Origin: Candidatus Gastranaerophilales bacterium | Lineage (GTDB): Bacteria; Cyanobacteriota; Vampirovibrionia; Gastranaerophilales; Gastranaerophilaceae | Length of the DNA stretch: 52,639 bases | Direction of reading: 5' to 3' | Assembly: GCA_944323705.1 (NCBI GenBank) | Contig: CALUTM010000006.1 | Coordinates: 1-52,639, forward strand | In this document: positions 24,110-32,800 of the stretch, in pieces | Position numbering within the stretch: the first letter of the stretch is position 1 | Layout: every line of letters starts with the position of its first letter | Position numbers and translations under genes: made by a program | The notes under the pieces: model-generated | Seen by the model: the letters and a program-made list of their open reading frames with translations, nothing else | Told to the model about the DNA's origin: nothing | The model's database searches: none

Positions 24110-25257
24110 TATTCCACCGCCCTTTCTTTTGTACCTCTTTTTTGGGGTACTTTTTCCAATCTGATAGAAGTATTTTTATAAACCGCAATGAAGAATAATA
24201 ATCCTAAAATAGCTAAGAAAATAGCATTTTCTAGCCTGATACTGTTTACCCCTCCTGCCATAAATTCACTCTCTACAAATGAAACGTAATATCTTGGAGG
24301 TATAATTCTTGTCAGATATTGGAAAAATATTGGCATGGAATTGATTGGAAACATTAAGCCGGAAAGCATTAGGGCGGGTAAAAAACCTGCACTCATTGCA
24401 ACCATACTTGCTAAAAACTGGTTTTTAAGCAGGGAGGAAATATTTAATCCGATTCCGAGGCAAGTAAAGAGGAAAAGTCCGCTGACTAAAAGCAGCATAC
24501 AATAACTCCCTCTAAACGGTATCTGAAAAATTACCACACAGAGAAAAATATTAAAAATGAGGGAGAGCATTCCAAGGATAAAGTATGGAATATATTTACC
24601 TAAAACTATATGAATAGGTTTAACAGAGGTTGAGAGGAGGGCTTCCATCGTCCCGCGTTCCCATTCACGTGCAACAACGAGGGAGGTTAATAATATACCT
24701 ATAAGAGTCATTGTAATCGCAATTGAACCGGGAACAATAAAATAATGGCTGTTTAAATCAGGGTTATACCAGGTTCGAATTTCTGCATTTATTGCCGGAG
24801 GTTTTACTGATGCGGCATACTTACTTGTCGTAAGCCAGTTATTTGCTATTGCCATAGCATAGCTTTGGACATAATTGGCAGTGTTGACCTCCGAACCGTC
24901 AGTTATAACAAGCAAATCCGCTTTCTGTCCGCGTGCAAGCTTTGTTGAAAAATCATTCGGGATTATAACGGCTCCTTTAATTTTTGAACGTGCAATTGCA
25001 CCTTCTATGTCCTTCTGGTTATCAAAATAAATTGAATTAACATACTTGCTGTGTCCGAAGGATTTTACGAGGGTTGCAACTTCAGGGGATGAGTCGTCAT
25101 TTTTTATGCCCATTGTTACTTTTACGGAATCAAGATTTATTCCGTACATATAAATCATTATGGAGATAAACGGCAGGACAAAAGCAATAATTATACTGCT
25201 CGGGTCCCGCAGGATTTGTTTTATTTCTTTTTTTATGAGTGCTAAAAGTATTTTCAT
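24109..25257 (-). CDS. ABC-2 type transport permease (YbhS-like)
   Basis: A 382-residue membrane protein of the same layout as its partner: N-terminal helix, extracytoplasmic domain, then C-terminal helices. AREWERGTMEALLSTSVKP (about 195-213) is the coupling region that contacts the ATPase. It overlaps the ATPase gene by four bases and the next permease by one, so expression is tightly coupled. The basic C-terminal tail (KVPQKRGTKER) faces the cytoplasm. Confidence 0.88.
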   Translation of the reverse strand: MKILLALIKKEIKQILRDPSSIIIAFVLPFISIMIYMYGINLDSVKVTMGIKNDDSSPEVATLVKSFGHSKYVNSIYFDNQKDIEGAIARSKIKGAVIIPNDFSTKLARGQKADLLVITDGSEVNTANYVQSYAMAIANNWLTTSKYAASVKPPAINAEIRTWYNPDLNSHYFIVPGSIAITMTLIGILLTSLVVAREWERGTMEALLSTSVKPIHIVLGKYIPYFILGMLSLIFNIFLCVVIFQIPFRGSYCMLLLVSGLFLFTCLGIGLNISSLLKNQFLASMVAMSAGFLPALMLSGLMFPINSMPIFFQYLTRIIPPRYYVSFVESEFMAGGVNSIRLENAIFLAILGLLFFIAVYKNTSIRLEKVPQKRGTKERAVE

Positions 25258-26738
25258 TTTCCCTCACTTTCTTTAATAAGGGTAATGAAAGTTTCTTCCA
25301 TTGTAGCGGCTTTTGCTTTATTTTTTAATTCCCCGGGGGTTCCGAGTGAAATCGTTTCCCCTTTATAAAAAAGGCTTATTCTGTCACAATACTCCGCTTC
25401 GTCCATAAAATGTGTTGTGACAAGAATTGTAACTCCCTTTTTGGCAAGTGATGTTATATGGTTCCAAAAATCTCGGCGGGTCAAAACATCGACTCCCGAT
25501 GTCGGCTCATCTAAAAATAATACCGGAGGGTTGTGTATAAGAGCACATGCCATTGATAACCTCTGTTTTAAACCGAGAGGAAGTTCTTCACTTTTTTGGT
25601 TTGCGTAATCTTTTAACCCGAATACTTCAATAATTTCCCGTACTTTGTCGGCTCTGTTTTTAAACTTTATACCGTAGGCGGAGGCAAAAAACTCAAGATT
25701 TTCTTTTACGGTAAGAGAGCCGTAAAGCGAAAATTTTTGTGCCATATAGCCTAAATTGGAACGTGCTTTTTCAGGATCCTTGGTGATATCAATCCCCATA
25801 ATCCTTGCGGTTCCGTTTGTTGGTTTTGCCAGTCCGCACATCATTTTAAAAGAAGTGGATTTGCCCGCCCCGTTTGGTCCCAGAAGCCCGAAAATTTCTC
25901 CTTTTTTAATACAAAACGAATTATTTTTTACCGCATAAAAATTGCCGTATTTTTTCTCCAAGTTGTCTGCTTCAACCGTACAATCTTTGATATCTTCCCT
26001 GAGAGTATAATTTTCTGCAATTTTTGACGGCTCTTGTTTATATCCGCCCATAAGGTCGATAACTTTATTTTCAAATTCCTGCGGAGTTGGTGCAAGGTCG
26101 TGAGGTTTTCCCTCATAAATTACTTTTCCTTTATCAATTACGACAGATGTGTCAAAACTGTGAGCTTCATCCAAATATGCCGTTGACCATAAAACGGTTG
26201 TTTGGGGATTAATCATTTCCCTCACCATTTTCATTAAATCTCTGCGTGAAATCGGGTCAACCCCGACGGAAGGTTCATCAAGCAGTAAAAAATCGGGATT
26301 TCCGAGAAGTGTACAAGCCAACCCGAGTTTCTGCTTCATTCCGCCTGATAAAGCTCCCGCAAGCCTGTCTTGAAAAGGTGCAAGGGTGGTAAATTCCAAC
26401 ATCCTGTCAAAGACGTGCGGAACATTTTTTAAATCGGCATAAAGTGTTAAATTCTCGATAACCGTTAAATCTTCGTATAGTCCGAATTTTTGCGGCATAT
26501 ATCCGATATGCGGAGTTAATTCGTTCTTTTGCGTCACGGGATTAAATCCAAGAGTTGAAATCTCTCCTTTGTCAGGGGTTAAAAGCCCGATAATCATCCT
26601 TAGAAGGGTGGTTTTTCCCGCACCGTCAGCACCGATAAGCCCGGTAATCTTACCTTTTTCGATATTTAGAGAAAGGTTATTAAGAGCAATAATTGAGCCG
26701 AAATTTTTTGTTAAATTTTTAATCTCAACGGTATACAT
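25254..26738 (-). CDS. Double ABC ATPase (YbhF-like)
   Basis: 494 residues from the preferred ATG at 26738, with AGGA nine bases upstream. The frame continues to 26822, but those 28 residues are unlike the family. Two ATP-binding domains are fused. The first has GADGAGKTT, LSGGMKQK and LLDEPSVGVD. The second has GPNGAGKST, an altered signature LPLGLKQR and FLDEPTSGVD. The altered second signature is also found in E. coli YbhF, so it is a family trait. The protein powers the two permeases. It follows the membrane fusion gene after G-rich repeats. Confidence 0.93.
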   Translation of the reverse strand: MYTVEIKNLTKNFGSIIALNNLSLNIEKGKITGLIGADGAGKTTLLRMIIGLLTPDKGEISTLGFNPVTQKNELTPHIGYMPQKFGLYEDLTVIENLTLYADLKNVPHVFDRMLEFTTLAPFQDRLAGALSGGMKQKLGLACTLLGNPDFLLLDEPSVGVDPISRRDLMKMVREMINPQTTVLWSTAYLDEAHSFDTSVVIDKGKVIYEGKPHDLAPTPQEFENKVIDLMGGYKQEPSKIAENYTLREDIKDCTVEADNLEKKYGNFYAVKNNSFCIKKGEIFGLLGPNGAGKSTSFKMMCGLAKPTNGTARIMGIDITKDPEKARSNLGYMAQKFSLYGSLTVKENLEFFASAYGIKFKNRADKVREIIEVFGLKDYANQKSEELPLGLKQRLSMACALIHNPPVLFLDEPTSGVDVLTRRDFWNHITSLAKKGVTILVTTHFMDEAEYCDRISLFYKGETISLGTPGELKNKAKAATMEETFITLIKESEGK

Positions 26739-26823
26739 TGTTGTTATTCCTGCAATTTCCTCTATATCTTTCTCGTATTTGCCGGGTCGACGGAATAATT
26801 TTATCGTGTAGACAGAATTCAAT

Positions 26824-26878
26824 CCCCTACATTTACCCCTTTACCCCTATCCCTTTACCCCTATCCCTTTACCCCTAA
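26824..26878. repeat. G-rich tandem repeat between hlyD-like and ATPase genes
   Basis: On the minus strand, AGGGATAGGGGTAA units repeat two to three times, then AAGGGGTAAATGTAGGGG. The repeat overlaps the last codons and stop of the membrane fusion gene and fills the space to the ATPase frame. It is a relative of the GGGGTAAAT repeats at 1-79 and 8335-8382. Confidence 0.8.
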
Positions 26879-27706
26879 GGCAACTTTAATAGTGACAGGC
26901 ATGCCCTGACGCAGGTATTCATCTATATCATAAATGTAGACTCTTATACGGTAAACCAGATTTGTTCTGATATCTGTTGACTGTACTGTCTTTGGCGTAA
27001 ATTCCGCAACGGGTGAGATATAACCTATTTGTCCTTTATATGTTCGTTTTTGTCCTGTTTTAGGGTCTACGCTGTCCGTGTATACATTTACCTCCTGACC
27101 GTATTTAATGTTACCAAGGTCGGTTTCGTTTACGTAAGCTCTTACCCATACGGGTTTTGTTTTTGCCATGGTATAAATTGCCTGACCCTTAGCCACGTTT
27201 GCTCCGGGTTCCTGTACCCTTATCATAATTATTCCGTTTTCGGGTGCATAGACCTTTGTATAATCGAGTTGGTTTTTTGCAAAATTTTTCTGTGCGATTG
27301 CCGCATCATAGTCGGCTTTGGATTTATTCTTTGTATTTAAAAGTGTGTTATAATCCTGTTTTGAAATAGTGTTATCTTCAACCAGAGGAGCATTACGTTC
27401 AAATTTTGATTCCGCGTCATCCTTAAGTGCAAGCGTTTTATTTACGTCGGCTTCAGCTTTTTCCAGGTTTGAAATATAATCTCTGTTATCCAATACCGCC
27501 AATAAATCGCCTTGTTTTACGGTGTCGCCTTCTTCTTTAAACATTTTTTCAATTTTGCCTGACACCTGAAAACTCAAATCAACCTGACGAATTTCAATAT
27601 TGCCGTAAAGGGTTAGTTCATTATTTTCCTTGCGGTTTTTTAAATATAAAAATACTAAGGTCCCGCAAATTGCCAGTATTAGCAGTATCAAAATCTTTTT
27701 CTTCAT
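26861..27706 (-). CDS. Efflux membrane fusion protein (HlyD family, YbhG-like)
   Basis: A 281-residue periplasmic adaptor that joins the inner membrane transporter to the outer membrane channel. It has an N-terminal membrane anchor (about 5-22), a biotinyl-lipoyl half (GNIEIRQVDLSFQVSGKI, about 36-53, and YAPENGIIMIRVQEPG, about 155-170), a short coiled-coil hairpin between them (about 80-150) and a beta-barrel. It starts inside the stop of the TolC-like gene (ATGA). The last codons (GVKG) lie in the G-rich repeat, so the C-terminal end may have been formed by repeat expansion. Confidence 0.92.
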   Translation of the reverse strand: MKKKILILLILAICGTLVFLYLKNRKENNELTLYGNIEIRQVDLSFQVSGKIEKMFKEEGDTVKQGDLLAVLDNRDYISNLEKAEADVNKTLALKDDAESKFERNAPLVEDNTISKQDYNTLLNTKNKSKADYDAAIAQKNFAKNQLDYTKVYAPENGIIMIRVQEPGANVAKGQAIYTMAKTKPVWVRAYVNETDLGNIKYGQEVNVYTDSVDPKTGQKRTYKGQIGYISPVAEFTPKTVQSTDIRTNLVYRIRVYIYDIDEYLRQGMPVTIKVALGVKG

Positions 27707-29037
27707 AATTTACCCCCGACGGCTTTATATAACGTGAAATAATTTACGATTCTTTGTGTTTTTGCCTGTGCATATTTTGTTTGTGTATTTATAAAATTAT
27801 TTTCTTCTAAAATATATTCGGGCTCTGAAATTATGCCGCGATTAAATTCTTTTTGTATATTTTGAAAATTTAATGCCTCACAGTTAAGTTCAGATTTCGT
27901 ATTTTCTTCAATCCGTCTATCGTGTTTAATTATGCAAAGAGTGGTATTTACTTCCTTTACGGCTTCCAAATTAGTTTGGTTATACTCCTCAAAGAGTTCT
28001 CCGTACTTTGCTTTTTTGATTTTTAAATTAGCAACTTTCATTCCGCCTTTAAAAATATCTTGAGATGCACCCGCTAAAATTGCTGCAAGTGAAGATTCCC
28101 ACGAAAAGAATGTTCCCGGAGCTATGGTATTAAACGCCCAGACTCCGACGATGTTGAATGTCGGGAAAAATTCTTTTTTGGCAACTCTAACATCAATTTT
28201 TGCTTTTTCAAGGTTGGCTTCGGAAGCCTTCACATCGGGGCGGGAAAAGATTACATCCGAGCTTATTTCATCGGGAATTTTTCCCGAATATTCAAAATTG
28301 TCCAAATCTCCGAATTTCATTTCTGAAATATTTAAAGAAGAATTCCCGGTTAAAACCGCTAATTGCATCATGGCAATTTCCCGTTCTTTTATAAGCTTCT
28401 CAAGTGAACTTTTGCTTGTTTCAACATTTTTTTTTGCATTATTTAATGCGGTTGAATTTATGACACCGCGTTCAAATTTTTTCTTGCTTCTCAGCAAGAT
28501 TTCCTCTTGATTTTTAAGTGTATTTGTTTGGTTCTCAATTAAATCATTATATTGTAAAATGTTTGTATAAACTGTTGCTACATCAGTTATCAGAGCAATA
28601 TAAACGGCTTTTTCATTAAACTGTACAGCTTCATAACTCTTCTTGAGAGCCCTTGTTCTATCCCTGTTTTTAAGCAGAAAATCAGCCTCATAACTTGCCA
28701 TAAAAGGTAGTATAAACGCGTTATCCTTTAGTTGAAAATTATCAAGCTGCGGTACTTTTATACCCAGATAATTTGCACTGACACTAAATGACGGAAGCTC
28801 TTTACCCAGTGAATATTTTACCTGTTGCCGATATTGTTCCACAATATGTTCCGCTTTTTTTAAATCATGATTATTGTCCAGTGCCTGTTGAATGTAACAG
28901 TTTAGATTTTCATCATTAAATCTGTCGAAGAATTCAAGGTTCAGTTCCCGAATATCAACGGCAAAAGAAGATTGAGCAAAAAGCAGACAAGTAAATATAA
29001 GGAGTATTTTTTTAGTTATAATTCTTCTCTTCTCCAT
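27703..29037 (-). CDS. TolC-family outer membrane efflux protein
   Basis: A 444-residue protein with a signal peptide ending near SSFAV (about 27). Two related halves of long helices carry the family pattern (ALDNNHDLKKAEHIVEQYRQQV, about 48-69, and SRPDVKASEANLEKAKIDVR, about 262-281). It forms the trimeric channel across the outer membrane, which shows that the cell has a double membrane. It follows the TetR gene directly (stop and start adjacent) and overlaps the adaptor gene by four bases. Confidence 0.92.
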   Translation of the reverse strand: MEKRRIITKKILLIFTCLLFAQSSFAVDIRELNLEFFDRFNDENLNCYIQQALDNNHDLKKAEHIVEQYRQQVKYSLGKELPSFSVSANYLGIKVPQLDNFQLKDNAFILPFMASYEADFLLKNRDRTRALKKSYEAVQFNEKAVYIALITDVATVYTNILQYNDLIENQTNTLKNQEEILLRSKKKFERGVINSTALNNAKKNVETSKSSLEKLIKEREIAMMQLAVLTGNSSLNISEMKFGDLDNFEYSGKIPDEISSDVIFSRPDVKASEANLEKAKIDVRVAKKEFFPTFNIVGVWAFNTIAPGTFFSWESSLAAILAGASQDIFKGGMKVANLKIKKAKYGELFEEYNQTNLEAVKEVNTTLCIIKHDRRIEENTKSELNCEALNFQNIQKEFNRGIISEPEYILEENNFINTQTKYAQAKTQRIVNYFTLYKAVGGKL

Positions 29038-29661
29038 TTATACTGCCTCCGCCTTTATAATTTTATTAATATAAAGTTTTACATTTTCTTTTATAATATC
29101 AATATCTTCCTTGCAAAAATCATTTTGACCTAAAATTCTTAAAGAAAATGCGGGCAAAATTCTTGGGGAATTTATTTGTGAAAGCATAAAAAGCATTTTA
29201 AAAATTACTTCTCTGTCGTTAATATCTTTGTCTAAAATTCTTGCAACCATTTTTCTTATGTAATCAAGGACAGGAGATTTAACGATAAAATCAGGTCTTT
29301 GTTGTTCTTTTAAAAGTATAACGATTAAATCCGAGGAAATATTTGTATAGAAGAAATCAACACATTTTTCCATTGCTTTTAGCAAAAGTTCGGTGCATTC
29401 ATCAACTGAGATGTCATAAGGATTTCTATTTAAATCAAGAAAGCTCTTGGAATATTCTATTTGTTTTTCAAGAAGATTTTCAATAATTCCGCGGTAAAGT
29501 TCCTGTTTTCCTCCCCAGTAGTATGAAATCATGCAAAGATTTACGTTTGCCCTTTTGCAAATTTCTCTTATGCTTGTGCCGTCAAATCCTTTTTGGGCGA
29601 ACAGTGTAGTTGCTGCTTCCAGAATCCGCGATTTAGAATTTTCATCTTTTTGCTTTTCCAT
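29038..29661 (-). CDS. TetR-family regulator, CecR/YbiH-like
   Basis: A 207-residue repressor. The N-terminal helix-turn-helix is clear (RILEAATTLFAQKGFDGTSI, then REICKRANVNLCMISYYWGGKQELY, about 13-57). The C-terminal ligand domain resembles the DUF1956 type found in E. coli CecR, which controls the homologous ybhGFSR efflux genes. It is the first gene of the efflux operon and therefore probably controls itself and the pump. The inverted repeat inside its own promoter (29688-29699) is the likely operator. GAGG precedes the ATG. Confidence 0.9.
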   Translation of the reverse strand: MEKQKDENSKSRILEAATTLFAQKGFDGTSIREICKRANVNLCMISYYWGGKQELYRGIIENLLEKQIEYSKSFLDLNRNPYDISVDECTELLLKAMEKCVDFFYTNISSDLIVILLKEQQRPDFIVKSPVLDYIRKMVARILDKDINDREVIFKMLFMLSQINSPRILPAFSLRILGQNDFCKEDIDIIKENVKLYINKIIKAEAV

Positions 29662-29681
29662 TCAAAAACCTCAACAATTTT

Positions 29682-29710
29682 ATTATAAAACGAACGTTTG
29701 ATTGTGTCAA
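29682..29710 (-). promoter_or_regulatory. Promoter and TetR-type operator of efflux operon
   Basis: On the minus strand TTGACA (29705-29710) and TATAAT (29682-29687) are separated by exactly 17 bases, a perfect sigma-70 type promoter. The spacer holds an inverted repeat with arms AAACG and CGTTT around two bases (29688-29699), typical of TetR-family operators. A bound repressor would block both boxes. Confidence 0.88.
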
Positions 29711-29775
29711 ACCAAAGTTAATTTTGGGATGCTACTTCCAAGCTAAATTACAAAATATTTGAAATCTGCGGTTGC

Positions 29776-29804
29776 TTGACAATGGAAAATTATCATCATA
29801 TTAT
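29776..29804 (+). promoter_or_regulatory. Promoter of the microprotein gene
   Basis: TTGACA at 29776-29781 and TATTAT at 29799-29804 with a 17-base spacer. Transcription should start near 29811, immediately before AAAAGGA, giving a leader of about 12 bases. It diverges from the efflux promoter, about 65 bases away. Confidence 0.85.
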
Positions 29805-29822
29805 GAATCTAAAAGGAATTTA

Positions 29823-29912
29823 ATGATGATAAACAATAACACTATGATGATGCAAATGATGATGCAAAGCCTTGTCTCAGGTGGTTGTTGTTATGCGTAT
29901 CGAATGTGTTAG
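29823..29912 (+). CDS. 29-residue Met- and Cys-rich microprotein
   Basis: ATG at 29823, or the next codon, lies just behind AAAAGGA. The peptide has eight Met and four Asn/Gln among its first 15 residues (MMINNNTMMMQMMMQ), then SLVSGG, then the eight-residue end CCYAYRMC with three Cys. The gene has its own near-consensus promoter and a strong terminator 25 bases after the stop, so it is a complete transcription unit. LVSGG before CC resembles a double-glycine leader cleavage site, and Met plus Cys could bind copper. No processing enzyme is adjacent. Function unknown. Confidence 0.7.
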   Translation: MMINNNTMMMQMMMQSLVSGGCCYAYRMC

Positions 29913-29936
29913 TTCCAAATACTCAAAAACAAATTT

Positions 29937-29963
29937 AAGCCACCTGATAAGGGTGGCTTTTTT
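29937..29963 (+). terminator. Terminator of microprotein gene
   Basis: AAGCCACC and GGTGGCTT form a perfect 8-bp stem with a seven-base loop, followed by a run of T. Confidence 0.92.
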
Positions 29964-30002
29964 AATGCGGCAGTTTTCAGATATAAAAAGGATGGTTAAT
30001 AA

Positions 30003-31304
30003 ATGATTTCAAGTATTAATTTAATAAATGACGGCAAAACAAGTTACACTACAGATAAAAAAGGCGTCCCTTTCAAGAGTGCACTAAGCGGTGGAGGAGT
30101 CAAATTTTTAGACACGTTTATAAAGTCTCAGGAGAATTTATCTTCAACAAGATTTATACAGGATACTACAACAAATTGGGTTCCAAAGGCATTATTATCC
30201 CGCAGTAAGGCCGATTTTTGGGAATTTACGTTTTTGGAATTTTTGGAATCGGGGTTATTTTATTATGCAGCTCCGTTTTTTGGAGAGTATTTGTACAGAA
30301 AGGGCTTATTTAAGTCGGTTTTGCCTAAAAACTTGAAAGAAGATGTTTTAAAAAATATTCCTCAAAGTTTGGAAACAATTAAAAAGTCTAATGCGGATAA
30401 GGCAATGAAAAATCGCTTGGTTACCGCAAAATCGGGTATTGTATTAGCCTGTCTTGCAATACCGGCATTGGAATACGCTTTGAGTTTTGCAAAAAATTTA
30501 TTCACGTTAAAGGTCTTTAAGGTCAGCGATTTTAATAATATCGCGAATTTAAACAAAGACAAAAAAGAGGATATCAATCAACAAAAACATGTAGAATCTC
30601 ACGCAAAAAAAGAACTTGTTAAGGCAGGTGTTATATCTGCTGCGGGAATAGGTGCGGGTCTTGTACTTGCGGCTAAAGGGCATAAGTCCGATAAAGCAGT
30701 AAAATTATCGGAATACATTTTGGAGCCCGGAGAAAAGTTGGCGGAAACATTGCGTAAGACGGGAGTGAAATCTCCTAAATTGGAGAAGTTTTTAAAGGAT
30801 TATATGAAATTGGACTTTGAAAACAGCGGTGGAAAATTATCTTTGAGCAAAGGTCAGCTTGCAGTAATTTGTACAATCGGACTTTTTGGGTATTCAAATG
30901 CCGCAAAGGACAGAGGAAAGCTTGATTTTTATGAAGTTTGGACGCGTGTACCTTTAGTCGTTTTATATACAATTTTCGGCTCTTCGATTTTTGATGCAGG
31001 GTTTAAGAGTATTTTAGCCAAAAAAGGTAAGTACCCGGAGTTGATTAAAAAGGATAAAAACGGGGTAATAAATGTGCCCTCTCGTACTGAATTACAAGAA
31101 ATAGCAAGTAAACTTGGACAAAAAAACAACACATCTTATGAAAAAGAGTTGTCGGCTCTTATAAAACAAAAAGCGGTAATAACCGGTGTTCCGTACGCAT
31201 TTTCTCTTGCGGTAATGGGCTTTAGCTTGAGTGCCATAACAAGAATATGGACAAAATACCGATATAACCATCAACAGAAAAACGGTTCCGATAAACAGAG
31301 TTAA
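30003..31304 (+). CDS. Polytopic membrane protein with VPFKS motif
   Basis: A 433-residue protein I do not recognise. VPFKS at residues 22-26 is a variant of the shared N-terminal motif. It has about five or six hydrophobic segments (near 80-95, 140-160, 205-222, 285-300, 315-335 and 395-412), separated by lysine-rich loops. There is no signal peptide. AAGGATGG precedes the ATG. It begins just after the microprotein terminator. Layout (polar motif N-terminus, Gly/Ala-rich helices, basic loops) resembles the proteins at 49407-50617. Function unknown. Confidence 0.65.
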   Translation: MISSINLINDGKTSYTTDKKGVPFKSALSGGGVKFLDTFIKSQENLSSTRFIQDTTTNWVPKALLSRSKADFWEFTFLEFLESGLFYYAAPFFGEYLYRKGLFKSVLPKNLKEDVLKNIPQSLETIKKSNADKAMKNRLVTAKSGIVLACLAIPALEYALSFAKNLFTLKVFKVSDFNNIANLNKDKKEDINQQKHVESHAKKELVKAGVISAAGIGAGLVLAAKGHKSDKAVKLSEYILEPGEKLAETLRKTGVKSPKLEKFLKDYMKLDFENSGGKLSLSKGQLAVICTIGLFGYSNAAKDRGKLDFYEVWTRVPLVVLYTIFGSSIFDAGFKSILAKKGKYPELIKKDKNGVINVPSRTELQEIASKLGQKNNTSYEKELSALIKQKAVITGVPYAFSLAVMGFSLSAITRIWTKYRYNHQQKNGSDKQS

Positions 31305-31399
31305 TTGCAAGAAGCGGTATTTTTATATGCCTTATCTTTTTATTTAAATAATATTATGTTATAATAAATAGGAAAAAAGGTTTAAATCAAGGAGCTTTT

Positions 31400-32746
31400 A
31401 TGTCTGCTTTATCAAGATCCGTATATGTTCTTACTGTTGTTGATGCATTAATTATAACGCTCGTGACAATGTTCACGTTTATAAGTTTTGTCGGTTCAAT
31501 AGCACAGTTTTTATTTATAGTCTTATGGTTTTTGTTGGTTTTACTTTTTGTATTGTATGCTAAGGGTTATTATACCATAAGACGATATGGTTTTAAGGAT
31601 ATATACCTCTTGTTTGAAGGTGTAACGGTCGCGACTGTTATTGCGGCAATTCCGTTTTTATTTGCAGGATTCAATGTTTTAACCTTTTTACTCTTTGTAA
31701 TTAACGGCATTGGTGTTTTTGCAGGAATTTTGATTTTCAGAATTTTATTTTTAATATACCTTAAATTTTTTAAAGCAACCAAGAATGTCCTTATTGTAGG
31801 GGCAGGGCAGGACGGTAAATTAATTGCCGAAAAAATTCAGGAAAGGCCGGAGCTTGGGTTGAAAGTTGTCGGATTTCTTGATGATAATATGAATACAATA
31901 GAAGACGAAGACTCCTCTATACCGATTCTGGGTTTGACTTGTGATTCCGAAGCGGTAATAAAGGATAATAACGTTAAACTTGTTATTGTTGCGGTCAAGT
32001 CCAGAATGGATGCGGATACGCTTACTGATTTGGTAAAAGGTATTCCTCTCGGAGTTAAGGTATGGAGAATGCCTAAGTTTTACGAGAAAATTACGCATAA
32101 ATATCTGGTTTCAAAAATGACTGTTAACTGGTTGTTTTATAATTGTGTTCAAAAGAAGGCATTGCTCTATTCGTATTTAAAAAGATTATGCGACATTATA
32201 TTTTCAATTGCAATAATGATAGTTACATTGCCGCTTTCTCTTATTGCAATGATAGGTATTAAGCTTTCTGACCTTGGTCCGATATTTTTCTTCCAAACAA
32301 GAATAGGAAAATTCGGCAAGCCGTTTAAGATGATAAAGTTTAGAACTATGTATCAGGACAAAGTTGAGGAAGATTTTGATGACGATTTAAATGAAGTTCA
32401 TGCTGATGACAAAAGGATTATGCCTTTCTGTAAAGTTTTGCGAAAATTCCATATTGATGAACTTCCTCAGATGATAAATGTTTTGCGTGGTGAGATGAGT
32501 ATTGTAGGTCCTCGTCCGATCAGGGAAGAGGTTTATTACGATAACAAGGAAAGAATGCCGTTTTGGGAAGCTAGGAATTGGGTTCGTCCGGGATGGTGCG
32601 GCTGGCAACAGATAAATGTTGCAGAACCTTTAGCTGAGGAGAGGTTGGAATATGATTTGTATTATATAAAACACAGACATATTCTTTGGGAATTTGCAAT
32701 ACTTGTCCAATATATAGCAAAAGTTTTTTCCGGCAGATGCGGTTAG
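31400..32746 (+). CDS. Polyprenyl-phosphate sugar-phosphate transferase (WbaP/WcaJ-like)
   Basis: A 448-residue membrane enzyme that puts the first sugar phosphate on undecaprenyl phosphate to start polysaccharide or glycan synthesis. Four N-terminal helices (about 10-120) precede a Rossmann-like CoA-binding-3 domain (VLIVGAGQDGKLIAEKI, about 131-147). The C-terminal bacterial sugar transferase domain has KRLCDIIFS, the FKMIKFRTM motif (about 312), FHIDELPQ and IVGPRP. A TATAAT box lies at 31360-31365 and AAGGAG before the ATG. It appears to be a single gene, away from other polysaccharide genes. Confidence 0.93.
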   Translation: MSALSRSVYVLTVVDALIITLVTMFTFISFVGSIAQFLFIVLWFLLVLLFVLYAKGYYTIRRYGFKDIYLLFEGVTVATVIAAIPFLFAGFNVLTFLLFVINGIGVFAGILIFRILFLIYLKFFKATKNVLIVGAGQDGKLIAEKIQERPELGLKVVGFLDDNMNTIEDEDSSIPILGLTCDSEAVIKDNNVKLVIVAVKSRMDADTLTDLVKGIPLGVKVWRMPKFYEKITHKYLVSKMTVNWLFYNCVQKKALLYSYLKRLCDIIFSIAIMIVTLPLSLIAMIGIKLSDLGPIFFFQTRIGKFGKPFKMIKFRTMYQDKVEEDFDDDLNEVHADDKRIMPFCKVLRKFHIDELPQMINVLRGEMSIVGPRPIREEVYYDNKERMPFWEARNWVRPGWCGWQQINVAEPLAEERLEYDLYYIKHRHILWEFAILVQYIAKVFSGRCG

Positions 32747-32800
32747 GCTGAACACAAATTTTCTGTTTTTGTTATAATGATAAAAACAGGAGATTAAATT

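Noticed and set aside
25254-26738. Second ATP-binding signature LPLGLKQ as a loss-of-function change
   Set aside because: The same form is found in E. coli YbhF, so it is a normal family feature.
26739-26822. 28 extra N-terminal codons of the double ATPase
   Set aside because: They are unlike the family and partly derived from sequence next to the G-rich repeat. ATG 26738 has a ribosome site.
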